64,000 nucleotides of DNA, from positions 62,001-126,000 of the forward strand of contig NZ_JARQXB010000008.1 in the NCBI RefSeq assembly GCF_029543105.1, given 5' to 3'. Below the pieces are notes generated by a model, which saw only the letters and a list, made by a program, of their open reading frames with translations, had not been told where the DNA came from and ran no database searches. The DNA comes from Stenotrophomonas sp. HITSZ_GD (GTDB lineage Bacteria; Pseudomonadota; Gammaproteobacteria; Xanthomonadales; Xanthomonadaceae). Positions within the stretch are counted from its first letter, which is position 1, and the number at the start of each line of letters is the position of its first letter. The translations under genes and the position numbers were made by a program. Positions 22,201 to 30,536 of this stretch are shown piece by piece.

Positions 22201-22982
22201 CCACGCCGGCAGCGGCCGAGCCCACCGGCACCGCCGCCGCATCGCCCACCGCGGTGGGCACCGCCGCGCGCGCCAACGACATCACCGGCACGGCCATTGG
22301 CGGCAACGCCTACGCGCATGGCCCCAACGACACCGCCATCGGCAGCAACACGCGCGTGGATGCGGATGGGAGCACGGCGATCGGCGCCAACGCGCACGTG
22401 GCGGCGGTGGCGACCAACGCGGTGGCGATCGGCGAAGGCGCCACCGTCAGCGCCGCTTCTTCCACGGCGATCGGGCAGGGTGCCAGCGCCACGGCACAGG
22501 GCGCGGTGGCGTTGGGCCAGGGCGCGGTGGCCGACCGCGCCAACACCGTCTCGGTGGGCAGCGCGGGGGCGGAGCGGCAGATCGCCAACGTCGCCGCCGG
22601 CACGCAGGACACCGACGCGGTCAACAAGGCGCAGCTCGACAACGGCCTCACCCGCGCCAACGCGTACACCGACCAGCGCTACTCGGCGATGGCCGATACG
22701 TTCGAGGCCTACCAGGGCGAAGTGGACGACCGCTTCCGCCGGCAGGACAAGCGCATCGACCGGCAGGGCGCGATGAACGCGGCGATGTTGAACATGGCCA
22801 CCAGCGCGGCGGGCATCCGCACCGACAACCGCGTGGGCGTGGGCGTGGGCTTCCAGAGCGGCGAATCGGCGCTGTCGGTGGGTTACCAGCGGGCGATCAG
22901 CGAGCGCGCCACGATCACCGTGGGTGGCGCCTTCAGCAGTGACGACAGCTCGGTAGGCATCGGCGCCGGCTTTGGCTGGTAA
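16284..22982 (+). CDS. Giant trimeric autotransporter adhesin (YadA/XadA-like, type Vc)
   Basis: This is a surface adhesin of 2232 residues. It opens with an extended signal peptide region, MNRIYRKVWNKSLGMW..., the ESPR of large autotransporters, then a hydrophobic core and a cleavage site near SPAASQS. The passenger is almost entirely YadA-head-type repeats (about 14-residue xAxGxxSxAxG units forming a left-handed beta-roll). They are punctuated by neck motifs such as NVSDGVAANDAVNKGQL. A Thr/Ala-rich segment (about 1950-1990) precedes a final head-neck unit. The last 75 or so residues form the four-strand YadA anchor barrel (NMATSAAGIRTDNRVGVG to GIGAGFGW). The start has AGGAG 8 bp upstream. 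Tandem 1155-bp repeats make up much of the head. It is probably paired with the subtilase that follows. XadA-type adhesins are known next to xps in Xanthomonas. Confidence 0.93.
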   Translation: MNRIYRKVWNKSLGMWTVASELARSDSPGITLDRRTGVASHAVLATGMLLLFGVASPAASQSVEVGGNQNCIVLGGSILDSCVVDGSATASGTDAVAIGTRTVASGNNSLALGAGARATATGASVVGVDGSASGVNSTGVGRQTNVIGVNGVAVGYNTFVRQSAVNGVAIGANAGATGANSVALGAGSRTYEADTVSVGSGNGIGGPATRRIVNVSDGVAANDAVNKGQLDEVAAVAENTDKYFKASGSDDSDAGAYVEGDNAVAAGEASNAIGNGTSAYGSGANALAENATAVGFNALAAGANAAALGNNAQALGESSIALGDGSVAADTAATATGAGAQATSTYSTATGSEAVASENQATATGFRSSASNIGATALGGYSEASGYLGSALGYGATASGDYTTAVGVAATASGASAVSVGEFSIASGDESVAVGGTTFFGFIPAQATGTGASAFGAGAWATGDYTTAIGWNSYADGLNASALGQSAFALADNSIAVGSGARAEAVGSTLVGVDGSTTGVNSTGVGRQTNVIGENGVAVGYNTFVRESAVNGVAIGANAGATGADSVALGSGSRTYEDNTVSVGSGNGIGGPATRRIVNVSDGIDANDAVNKGQLDEVAAVAENTDKYFKASGSDDSDAGAYVEGDNAVAAGEASNAIGNGASAYGSGANALAENATAVGFNALSTGTNAAAFGNNAQALGESSVALGDGSVASDTAATATGSGAQATSTYSTATGSEAVASENQATATGFRSNASNIGATALGGYSEASGYLGSALGYGATASGDYTTAVGVAATASGASAVSVGEFSIASGDESVAVGGTTFFGFIPAQATGTGASAFGAGAWATGDYTTAIGWNSYADGLNASALGQSAFALADNSIAVGSGARAEAVGSTLVGVDGSTTGVNSTGVGRQTNVIGENGVAVGYNTFVRESAVNGVAIGANAGATGADSVALGSGSRTYEDNTVSVGSGNGIGGPATRRIVNVSDGIDANDAVNKGQLDEVAAVAENTDKYFKASGSDDSDAGAYVEGDNAVAAGEASNAIGNGASALGSGANALAQNATAIGTNALATGQNSAAIGYNAQATGPAAVAVGGVAVDENGDALITSGGVPVDTGATSAGVGGTALGASANAGGFAASAVGVGAYATGAQSSAFGAVANAVGDYSTAIGTQSVAAGTSSVALGGPVDLIPGLGFFVDTQATGEASTALGAGAIASGDYALASGTLAEASGLEATALGYFAYAPGGYATAVGPESWASGELSTAIGYYSTALGDNSVALGANSVASRDNTVSVGDVGKERQITHVAAGTEDTDAVNKAQLDEVADAAATTSKYFQASGSDDSDAGAYIEGDNALAAGEASNAIGNGASALGSGANALAENATAVGFNALSSGANASAFGNNAQALGESSIALGDGSVAGDTAATATGAGAQATSTYTTATGSEAVASENQATATGFRSSASNIGATALGGYSEASGYLGSALGYGATASGDYTTAVGVAATASGASAVSVGEFSVASGDESVAVGGTTFFGFIPAQATGTGASAFGAGAWATGDYTTAIGWNSYADGLNASALGQSAYALADNSIAIGGNARAEAIGATQVGVDGSTTAVNGTGVGRQAEVAGENGAALGYNSFVRESAANGVALGANAGVTGANSVALGGGARADADNVVSVGNGTGEGGPATRRIVNVGDAVDDTDAVNKRQLDAVAAGADAASAAIQADGQGVATASGADSTAAGAGATASGARSTALGAGSTASGTGGSAVGVNSLAIGTNSTAVGRQTNVIGENGVALGYNSFVRQSGKNGVALGANAGASGADSVAIGSGSRSYAANEVSFGSGNGVGGPATRKLTNVSAGSLAVGSTEAINGGQLFQALSNSIGFLGGGAALGAQGVFVAPTYVIQGASYRTVGDALSALDSKVSELDSRTAGGSATVASTRSLRSASTLAATQSTAVEAETAAVADTATVASTADATPAAAEPTGTAAASPTAVGTAARANDITGTAIGGNAYAHGPNDTAIGSNTRVDADGSTAIGANAHVAAVATNAVAIGEGATVSAASSTAIGQGASATAQGAVALGQGAVADRANTVSVGSAGAERQIANVAAGTQDTDAVNKAQLDNGLTRANAYTDQRYSAMADTFEAYQGEVDDRFRRQDKRIDRQGAMNAAMLNMATSAAGIRTDNRVGVGVGFQSGESALSVGYQRAISERATITVGGAFSSDDSSVGIGAGFGW
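16686..17840 (+). repeat. Adhesin head repeat, copy 1 (1155 bp)
   Basis: This is the first of the in-frame repeats, 385 codons long. It begins at VNSTGVGRQTNVIG and includes one neck (VNKGQLDEVAAVAEN) and the segment KYFKASGSDDSDAGAY. The phase was set by matching the VNSTGVGRQ codons at 16686, 17841 and 18996 and the KYF codons at 17007, 18162 and 19317. All are exactly 1155 bp apart. Confidence 0.95.
17841..18995 (+). repeat. Adhesin head repeat, copy 2 (1155 bp)
   Basis: This copy is nearly identical at the protein level to copy 1, with scattered synonymous differences (for example GCC/GCA and GGC/GGT). Small amino-acid changes include TYEDN for TYEAD and NALSTGTN for NALAAGAN. Confidence 0.95.
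18996..19430 (+). repeat. Adhesin head repeat, copy 3 (partial)
   Basis: Collinear with copy 2 for about 435 bp, it then diverges at NGASALGSGANAL into a unique head segment (about 19430-20270). That segment carries an unusual loop with VAVDENGDALITSGGVPVD. Copies 2 and 3 are especially close in DNA sequence here, suggesting recent duplication or gene conversion. Confidence 0.85.
20274..21131 (+). repeat. Adhesin head repeat, copy 4 (partial, diverged)
   Basis: Homology resumes at KYFQASGSDDSDAGAY. It stays collinear with the earlier copies: the KYF-to-GVGRQ distance is 834 bp, as in copy 1. It carries more substitutions (GTGVGRQAEVAGENG for STGVGRQTNVIGENG). It is the oldest or least homogenised copy. 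Confidence 0.85.
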
Positions 22983-22998
22983 GCCGACACGGGAACAC

Positions 22999-23024
22999 GG
23001 TGGCGGCGGGTAACCGCCGCCACC
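22999..23024 (+). terminator. GC hairpin after the large adhesin gene
   Basis: An 11-bp perfect stem GGTGGCGGCGG / CCGCCGCCACC with a GTAA (GNRA-type) tetraloop lies 17 bp after the stop. A second, looser hairpin (GCGTCGC 23053-23059 / GCGACGC 23073-23079) follows. There is no T-run, so these may be mRNA-stabilising or attenuating structures rather than full terminators, leaving the protease linked to the adhesin transcript. Confidence 0.5.
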
Positions 23025-23139
23025 GGCAGTACGGACCCGAGGGGGCGGGACGGCGTCGCGGCCAGGCCAGCGGCGACGCGGTTGCACAGGATGGCCGCAC
23101 ACCTTTTGCCGGAACACGAACGAAGAGGATTTCACCGTG

Positions 23140-24978
<1,839 letters not shown>

Positions 24979-24993
24979 CGCGACGGTGTAGAG

Positions 24994-25025
24994 AGAGACC
25001 CCGGCATTCGCGGGGTCTCTTTTTT
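24994..25025 (+). terminator. Rho-independent terminator after the first subtilase
   Basis: A 10-bp perfect stem AGAGACCCCG / CGGGGTCTCT with a 7-nt loop runs straight into TTTTT. It closes the first adhesin-protease unit, so the second pair needs its own promoter. Confidence 0.92.
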
Positions 25026-25074
25026 GCGGTCTGCGCTGACGGTGGCGCATCGCCTCGGATTTTTCGCATTCCAC

Positions 25075-25086
25075 GCACGATCGTGC
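25075..25086. promoter_or_regulatory. Palindrome upstream of the second adhesin (possible operator)
   Basis: GCACGATCGTGC is a perfect 12-bp palindrome in the 140-bp gap between the terminator and the second adhesin gene. It could bind a dimeric regulator. No good promoter hexamers are obvious nearby. Confidence 0.3.
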
Positions 25087-25165
25087 CGCTTCGGCGTTGT
25101 GGATGGGCAATGGCTTGAGGACGCTGCATCCAGGTTCGGGTCACCGGACAGGAGGAGCGATCGCC

Positions 25166-26845
25166 ATGCAGCCCCATGCCTTTCCTCGCGCGCAAGACCA
25201 GCTGTGCGCCCTCGCGGCACTCGCCGCATGCCTGGTGGCGGGGCGCGCGCACGCGCAGGCCGCGCCAGTGCCCGAGCCGGTGCCGTATTTCGTCGCCAAC
25301 GCATCGGCCGACAACGCCGCCGGCGCCTACGCGGAAGGCGATGAAGCCCTGGCCGCCGGCGAGGGCGCCAGCGCGGTCGGCGTGGCGGCCTTGGCCCTCG
25401 GGGCGGGCGCGGGCGCACTGGCCGAACGCGCCGTGGCGATCGGGCGCAACGCGCTCACGCGCGGCAACCAGAGCCTCTCGCTGGGGTCGGACGCGCGCGC
25501 CGGCGGCGACTATGCGCTCGCGATCGGCAGCGGTACCCAGGTGACCGGCTTGCAGGCCATGGCGCTGGGCCTGCGCAGCGAGGGCGCAGGGGTGGCGGCG
25601 ATCGGCATCGGCGGCTACGCGCGGGCCAGCGGCAGGCTTTCCACGGCGCTGGGCTACGGCGGCCAAAGCGATGCGGAGCAGGCCCTGGCGCTGGGCGCCT
25701 TCAGCCGGGCGAGCGCGCGGCGCAGCGTCGCGCTCGGCGCGGGCGCGGTGGCCGAGCGTGCGAACACGGTGTCGGTGGGCAGCGCGGGTGCCGAGCGCCA
25801 GGTGGCGAACGTGGCCGCCGGCGAGCAGGCCACCGATGCGGCGAACGTGGCGCAACTGCGCCAGGCCACCGAAGCGTTCCAAGCGCAGGGCGAGGGCGTG
25901 GCGCAGGCCGCGGGCGTGGAGGCTACGGCGGCCGGGCGCCGCAGCATGGCCAGCGGCGAACGCAGCATCGCCCTGGGCGTGGACGCGAGGGCGGAAGCGC
26001 GCGATGCGGTGGCCATCGGCGCCGGCGCGCGCGCGGCGGACGCCGAGGTCGTGTCCTTCGGCAGCGGCGATGGGATCGGCGGGCCCGCCTTGCGGCGGTT
26101 GGTCAACGTGGCGCCGGGCGCGGTGTCAGCCGGCAGCGTGGAGGCGATCAACGGCGGGCAACTATTCGAAGCCGTGACGCAGGCACTCGGCGCGGTCGAG
26201 CGACGCCTGTCCGCGGACAGCATGCCGCTGGCGGCGCGCGCGATCGGCGCCGGCGCGTCGGCGGCCTCGCCGGATGCGCTCGCCATCGGTCGCGATGCGC
26301 AGGCGCTGGCCGCCGGTGCCACCGCGCTGGGGGCGGGCGCGCGCGTGGAAACGCAGGCCACCGGCGCGGTGGCGCTCGGGCAGGGCGCGGTCGCCGACCG
26401 CGCGTACAGCGTATCGGTCGGGCAGCCGGGCGCCGAACGGCAGGTCACGCACGTGGCCGCGGGCACGCAGGCCAGCGATGCGGTGAACAAAGCCCAGCTC
26501 GACGACGGCGTGGCGCGCGCCGCCGCCTACACCGAACGGCGCTACGACTCGCTCGTCGAGGCGTTCTCCGGCTATCGCGGCGATATCGACGACCGCTTCC
26601 GCCAGCAGGACCGCCGCATCGACCAGCAGGGCGCGATGGGCGCGGCGATGTTGAACATGGCGACCAGCGCGGCCGGCGTGCGCGCCGACCACCGGCTCGG
26701 CGTGGGCGTGGGTTTCCAGCGCGGCGCCTCGGCTGTGTCCATTGGCTACCAGCATGCGATCAGCGAGCGGGCGACCTTCACGCTCGGCGGCGCATTCGGC
26801 GGTGGCCAGAGCGCGCTGGGTTTGGGCGCCGGCCTGGGGTGGTGA
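25166..26845 (+). CDS. Short trimeric autotransporter adhesin (YadA-like)
   Basis: This 559-residue adhesin is a small relative of the 2232-residue one. It has an ordinary signal peptide (cleavage near ARAHAQA) and no ESPR. It opens with a head segment, NASADNAAGAYAEGDEALAAG, matching the large adhesin's SDDSDAGAYVEGDNAVAAG unit. YadA head repeats and two or three necks (VNVAPGAVSAGSVEAINGGQL; VAAGTQASDAVNKAQL) follow. A short coiled-coil and the four-strand anchor domain end in ALGLGAGLGW. The anchor is very close in sequence to that of the large adhesin, implying duplication. The start is set by GGAGGAG 8 bp before the ATG. The next gene, a second subtilase, begins 47 bp after the stop, probably in the same transcript. 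Confidence 0.92.
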   Translation: MQPHAFPRAQDQLCALAALAACLVAGRAHAQAAPVPEPVPYFVANASADNAAGAYAEGDEALAAGEGASAVGVAALALGAGAGALAERAVAIGRNALTRGNQSLSLGSDARAGGDYALAIGSGTQVTGLQAMALGLRSEGAGVAAIGIGGYARASGRLSTALGYGGQSDAEQALALGAFSRASARRSVALGAGAVAERANTVSVGSAGAERQVANVAAGEQATDAANVAQLRQATEAFQAQGEGVAQAAGVEATAAGRRSMASGERSIALGVDARAEARDAVAIGAGARAADAEVVSFGSGDGIGGPALRRLVNVAPGAVSAGSVEAINGGQLFEAVTQALGAVERRLSADSMPLAARAIGAGASAASPDALAIGRDAQALAAGATALGAGARVETQATGAVALGQGAVADRAYSVSVGQPGAERQVTHVAAGTQASDAVNKAQLDDGVARAAAYTERRYDSLVEAFSGYRGDIDDRFRQQDRRIDQQGAMGAAMLNMATSAAGVRADHRLGVGVGFQRGASAVSIGYQHAISERATFTLGGAFGGGQSALGLGAGLGW

Positions 26846-26892
26846 ACCGGCGCGGATGCGCCACTGATGCCTAAACGCAGGAGCGTGTGCAG

Positions 26893-28683
26893 ATGAAATC
26901 GCGATCCCTCGATGTCGCCTCCTTTTCCAGGCTGGCGTGCGCACTGGCTGCGCTGCTGGCCTTGCCCGCCGCCGCCGCCGCCGCCGCGCCGCCGCAGCGG
27001 TTGATCGTGCGCTTCCACGACACGCTGTCGGAAGCGCGCGCGGATGCGCAGGTCCGCCGCACGCTCGCGCCGGCGCTGGCGCGCGCCCAGGGCGCGTCCG
27101 CCGCCACCGGCGTGGCGGTGCGCCGGCTGCGGCGGCTGGGCAACGGCGCCGAACTGCTCGGCTTGCCCACGCCGCTGCCACCGCTGGAACTAGAGCGGTT
27201 GATCGAGGAGATCGCGGCCGACCCCGCCGTGCGCTACGTCGAGCCAGACCGCCTGCAGCGCATCGCCGCCGCGCCGGTCGCCGTGCCGGACGATCCGGAT
27301 TACGCGGCCCGCCAGTGGCATCTGCACGAGGCCCTGGGCGGCGCCAACGTACCGGCGGCCTGGCCCGCCTCCCAGGGCGAGGGCGTGGTGGTGGCCGTGC
27401 TGGATACCGGCATCCTGCCCGATCATCCGGACTTCGCGCGTGCGCGCCTGTTGGAAGGGTACGACTTCGTCCGCGAGCCTTTCATGTCCCGCCGCGAGCA
27501 GGCGGGTACCGCGCCGGGCGCGCTGGATCGTGGCGACTGGAGCGCACTGGCCGGCGAGTGCGGCGCCAGCTCCCGGCCGGAGGAAAGCAGCTGGCACGGC
27601 ACCCACGTGGCCGGCACCATTGCGCAAACCACGGGCAACGGCCTCGGCGGCGCCAGCGTGGCGCCGCGTGCCACGCTGCTGCCGGTGCGCGTGCTGGGCC
27701 GCTGCGGTGGATGGATCTCGGACATCGTCGATGGCCTCACGTGGGCCTCCGGCGGCGAGGTGCGCGACGCCGCGCCCAATCCGCATCCGGCGCAGGTGAT
27801 CAATCTCAGCCTGGGAGGTCGCGGCGCCTGCGGGCGCGCCTACCAGGAAGCCATCGACGCGGCGGTCTCGCGCGGCAGCGTCGTGGTCGTGGCCGCCGGC
27901 AACACGGGGGCCGATGCGCGCGCGTTCTCGCCGGCCAGCTGCCGCAACGTCATCGCGGTGGCCGCCACCGGCGCGGGCGGCGGCATGGCGGGGTATTCGA
28001 ACTACGGTGCGCCGGTGGCGCTGTCGGCACCCGGCGGCGACTTCCTGGGCGGGATGCGCGGCTTCGTCTGGCAGGCGGGATATACCGGCACGACGACGCC
28101 CACCTCGGGCGAATACACCTCCACGCCCATGGGCGGCACGTCGATGGCCGCGCCGCATGTCGCCGGGGTGGCGGCGCTGGTGCAGGGCGCGCGCGTGGCG
28201 CGGGGCAAGTTGCCGCTGGCGCCTTCGCGCATGGCCGCGTTGCTGGCCGCCAGCGCGCGGCCCTTCCCCGTCGAGGTGCCCGCCGGCAAACCCATCGGCA
28301 GCGGCATCCTCGATGCCGGTACCGCGATGGCCATGGCCCTGGACCGCGATTGCGACATCGCCGTGCGCGATTGCGCGCCCGCGCGCGTGCTCGTCGCGCG
28401 GGTGCCGGCCAGCGGCCAATCGGGCGATGCCGTCGGGCGCCGCTACACGTTCACCGCGCGCGCCGGCCAGCCCCTGCGGGTGACCACGTACGGCGGCAGC
28501 GGCGAGGTCACGCTGTACGTGCGCCATGGTGCGCCGCCGCAGGCCGACGCCTACGACGCGCGCTCCGCACGCGAGGGCACGCACGAGACGGTACTCATCG
28601 CCCGGCCGCAGGCAGCGCAGTACCAAGTCTGGCTGGCCGGCGCGCCTTCTTTCGATGGCGTCACAATCGCGATACGTCAGTAG
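26893..28683 (+). CDS. Secreted S8 subtilisin-like protease (second adhesin-linked copy)
   Basis: This paralogue of the first subtilase has 596 residues and the same layout. The signal peptide (LACALAALLALPAAAAAAAP) is followed by a propeptide starting RLIVRFHDT. The S8 domain has Asp171 (VVAVLDTGILPDHPD), His235 (SWHGTHVAGT) and Ser417 (GTSMAAPHVA), then a Cys-containing linker and a PPC-type C-terminus (YGGSGEVTLYV). I chose the ATG 9 bp after AGGAG (26879-26883); a GTG at 26887 is too close to the ribosome site. Short identical blocks shared with the first copy (for example YSNYGA, TPTSG, KPIGSGI) show common origin. xpsE follows at once with no terminator visible, so the pair may read into the secretion operon. 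Confidence 0.93.
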   Translation: MKSRSLDVASFSRLACALAALLALPAAAAAAAPPQRLIVRFHDTLSEARADAQVRRTLAPALARAQGASAATGVAVRRLRRLGNGAELLGLPTPLPPLELERLIEEIAADPAVRYVEPDRLQRIAAAPVAVPDDPDYAARQWHLHEALGGANVPAAWPASQGEGVVVAVLDTGILPDHPDFARARLLEGYDFVREPFMSRREQAGTAPGALDRGDWSALAGECGASSRPEESSWHGTHVAGTIAQTTGNGLGGASVAPRATLLPVRVLGRCGGWISDIVDGLTWASGGEVRDAAPNPHPAQVINLSLGGRGACGRAYQEAIDAAVSRGSVVVVAAGNTGADARAFSPASCRNVIAVAATGAGGGMAGYSNYGAPVALSAPGGDFLGGMRGFVWQAGYTGTTTPTSGEYTSTPMGGTSMAAPHVAGVAALVQGARVARGKLPLAPSRMAALLAASARPFPVEVPAGKPIGSGILDAGTAMAMALDRDCDIAVRDCAPARVLVARVPASGQSGDAVGRRYTFTARAGQPLRVTTYGGSGEVTLYVRHGAPPQADAYDARSAREGTHETVLIARPQAAQYQVWLAGAPSFDGVTIAIRQ

Positions 28684-28743
28684 CGTGGAAAGCCGTTGCG
28701 CGTGACCGAACTGCTACAGTTCGGGCTGGCAACGGAGACGGGC

Positions 28744-30483
28744 GTGAACGCGATCGCTGGCCCATCGGTCGACAACCCGGACGTGGCGCAGGACATGTCC
28801 TCGCGCATCGTGCAGGCCCTGCTGGCGAACCGCCGGCTCAAGGAGGCCGACCTGGCGCGCGCGCGGCAACTGGAGGCCGAATCCGGCCTGGGCCTGTTGG
28901 CGCTGCTCGGCCGCCTCGGCCTGGTCTCCGAGCGCGACCACGCCGAGGCCTGCGCCGAAGTGATGGGCCTGCCGCTGCTGGAAGGCCGCGCGCTGGCCGA
29001 TACCGCGCCCGAGTCGCTACCGGAAGTGCGCGCGCTCTCGCCGCGCTTCCTCAAGCAGTTCCACGTCTGCCCGATCGGTGAACAGGGCGGCACGGTGGAG
29101 CTGTGGATGGCCGATCCTTTCGACGACTACGCCGCCTCGGCGGTGGCGCTGGCCACCGGCATGCCGGTGCGCGCGCGCGTGGGGCTGCGGTCGGAAATCG
29201 ACGACGTCATCGAGCGCTGGTTCGGCGAGGGCCGCAGCGCGATGGGCGCCATCGTGGAAACCGCCGACGGGGAGGCCAGCGGCGGGGAGGATATCGAGCA
29301 CCTGCGCGACCTCGCCTCCGAGGCGCCGGTGATCCGCCTGGTCAACCTGGTGATCCAGCGCGCGGTGGAGCTGCGCGCGTCGGATATCCACATCGAGCCG
29401 TTCGAGAACCGGCTCAAGGTGCGCTATCGCGTGGACGGCGTGCTGATCGACGGCGAAAGCCCGCCGGCCAAGCTCACCGCCGCGGTGATCAGCCGCATCA
29501 AGATCATGGCGCGGCTGAACATCGCCGAGCGGCGGCTGCCGCAGGACGGGCGCATCCAGCTGCGCGTGCAGGGCAAGGAGCTGGACCTGCGCGTGAGCAC
29601 GGTGCCCACCGCGCACGGCGAGAGCGTGGTGATGCGCCTGCTGGATCGCGAGACCATCGTGTTCGATTTCCAGCGGCTGGGGTTCACCGACGAATTCCTG
29701 CCGCAGTTCCGCCGCGTGCTGGAGCTGCCGCACGGCATCCTGCTGGTCACCGGGCCCACCGGCTCGGGCAAGACCACCACGCTGTACACCGCGTTGAGCC
29801 AGCTCAACACGGCGGACGTGAAGATCATCACGGTCGAGGACCCGATCGAATACCAGATCGAGGGCATCAACCAGATCCAGGCCAAGCCGCAGATCGGCCT
29901 GGATTTCGCCAACGCGCTGCGCAGCATCGTGCGCCAGGACCCGGACATCATCATGATCGGCGAGATGCGCGACCTGGAAACCGCGCGCATCGCCATCCAG
30001 TCCGCGCTTACCGGCCACCTGGTGCTGTCCACGCTGCACACCAACAACGCGGCCGGCGGTATCACCCGCCTGCTGGACATGGGCGTGGAGGACTACCTGC
30101 TCACCTCCACCGTCAACGGCATCCTCGCCCAGCGCCTGGTACGCCGGCTGGAGCCCACCCACGCCGAGCGCTATGCCGCCTCGCCGGAGGAGATCGAGCG
30201 CTTCGAGCTGCGCCGCTGGCGGCCGCACGGCGAGATTTTCCTGTATCGCCCGCGCCCATCGGCGATCGCGCCGACCGGTTACCTGGGCCGCACCACCATC
30301 ATGGAGTTCCTGGTCATGGACGACGAACTGCGCCGGGCGGTGATGCGCCGCGCCGGCATGGGCGAAATCGAACAACTGGCGCGCCGCGCCGGCATGCGCA
30401 CGATGTACGAGGACGGCGTCGCCAAGGCCCTGCGCGGGCAGACCACGCTGGAAGAAGTGCTGCGGGTGACGGAGGAAGGCTGA
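28744..30483 (+). CDS. xpsE: Type II secretion ATPase XpsE (GspE)
   Basis: This cytoplasmic hexameric ATPase drives the pseudopilus. The 579-residue protein has an N-terminal XpsL-binding domain (SSRIVQALLANRRLKEADLARARQL), Walker A GPTGSGKTT (from Gly337), an Asp box (IITVEDPIEYQ), Walker B (DPDIIMIGEMRD) and a His box (STLHTNNAAGGI). The region that carries a four-cysteine zinc finger in many GspE proteins has no cysteine here, as I recall for Xanthomonas XpsE. I chose the GTG at 28744 because GGAG lies 6 bp upstream; TTG/GTG codons at 28696-28702 would add 14-16 residues. The gene opens the E-F-G-H-I-J-K-L-M-N-D operon typical of Xanthomonas. Confidence 0.94.
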   Translation: MNAIAGPSVDNPDVAQDMSSRIVQALLANRRLKEADLARARQLEAESGLGLLALLGRLGLVSERDHAEACAEVMGLPLLEGRALADTAPESLPEVRALSPRFLKQFHVCPIGEQGGTVELWMADPFDDYAASAVALATGMPVRARVGLRSEIDDVIERWFGEGRSAMGAIVETADGEASGGEDIEHLRDLASEAPVIRLVNLVIQRAVELRASDIHIEPFENRLKVRYRVDGVLIDGESPPAKLTAAVISRIKIMARLNIAERRLPQDGRIQLRVQGKELDLRVSTVPTAHGESVVMRLLDRETIVFDFQRLGFTDEFLPQFRRVLELPHGILLVTGPTGSGKTTTLYTALSQLNTADVKIITVEDPIEYQIEGINQIQAKPQIGLDFANALRSIVRQDPDIIMIGEMRDLETARIAIQSALTGHLVLSTLHTNNAAGGITRLLDMGVEDYLLTSTVNGILAQRLVRRLEPTHAERYAASPEEIERFELRRWRPHGEIFLYRPRPSAIAPTGYLGRTTIMEFLVMDDELRRAVMRRAGMGEIEQLARRAGMRTMYEDGVAKALRGQTTLEEVLRVTEEG

Positions 30484-30536
30484 TGGCCGCCTTCGGCATG
30501 CCCGGCAGCACGCGCGCGCGCCCAGGGGCCGCGTGA
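30483..30536 (+). CDS. 17-codon mini-ORF bridging xpsE and xpsF
   Basis: An ATG overlaps the xpsE stop (TGATG at 30481-30485). A 17-residue frame (MAAFGMPGSTRARPGAA) ends in a TGA that overlaps the xpsF ATG (TGATG at 30534-30538). The arrangement allows a terminating ribosome to restart twice and keep xpsF translation tied to xpsE. A ribosome-site-like CAGGGG lies inside it. There is no evidence that the peptide itself functions. Confidence 0.35.
   Translation: MAAFGMPGSTRARPGAA

Noticed and set aside
23137-23139. GTG as the start of the first subtilase
   Set aside because: It is one codon before an ATG with equally good ribosome-site spacing; the ATG was preferred, though both are possible.
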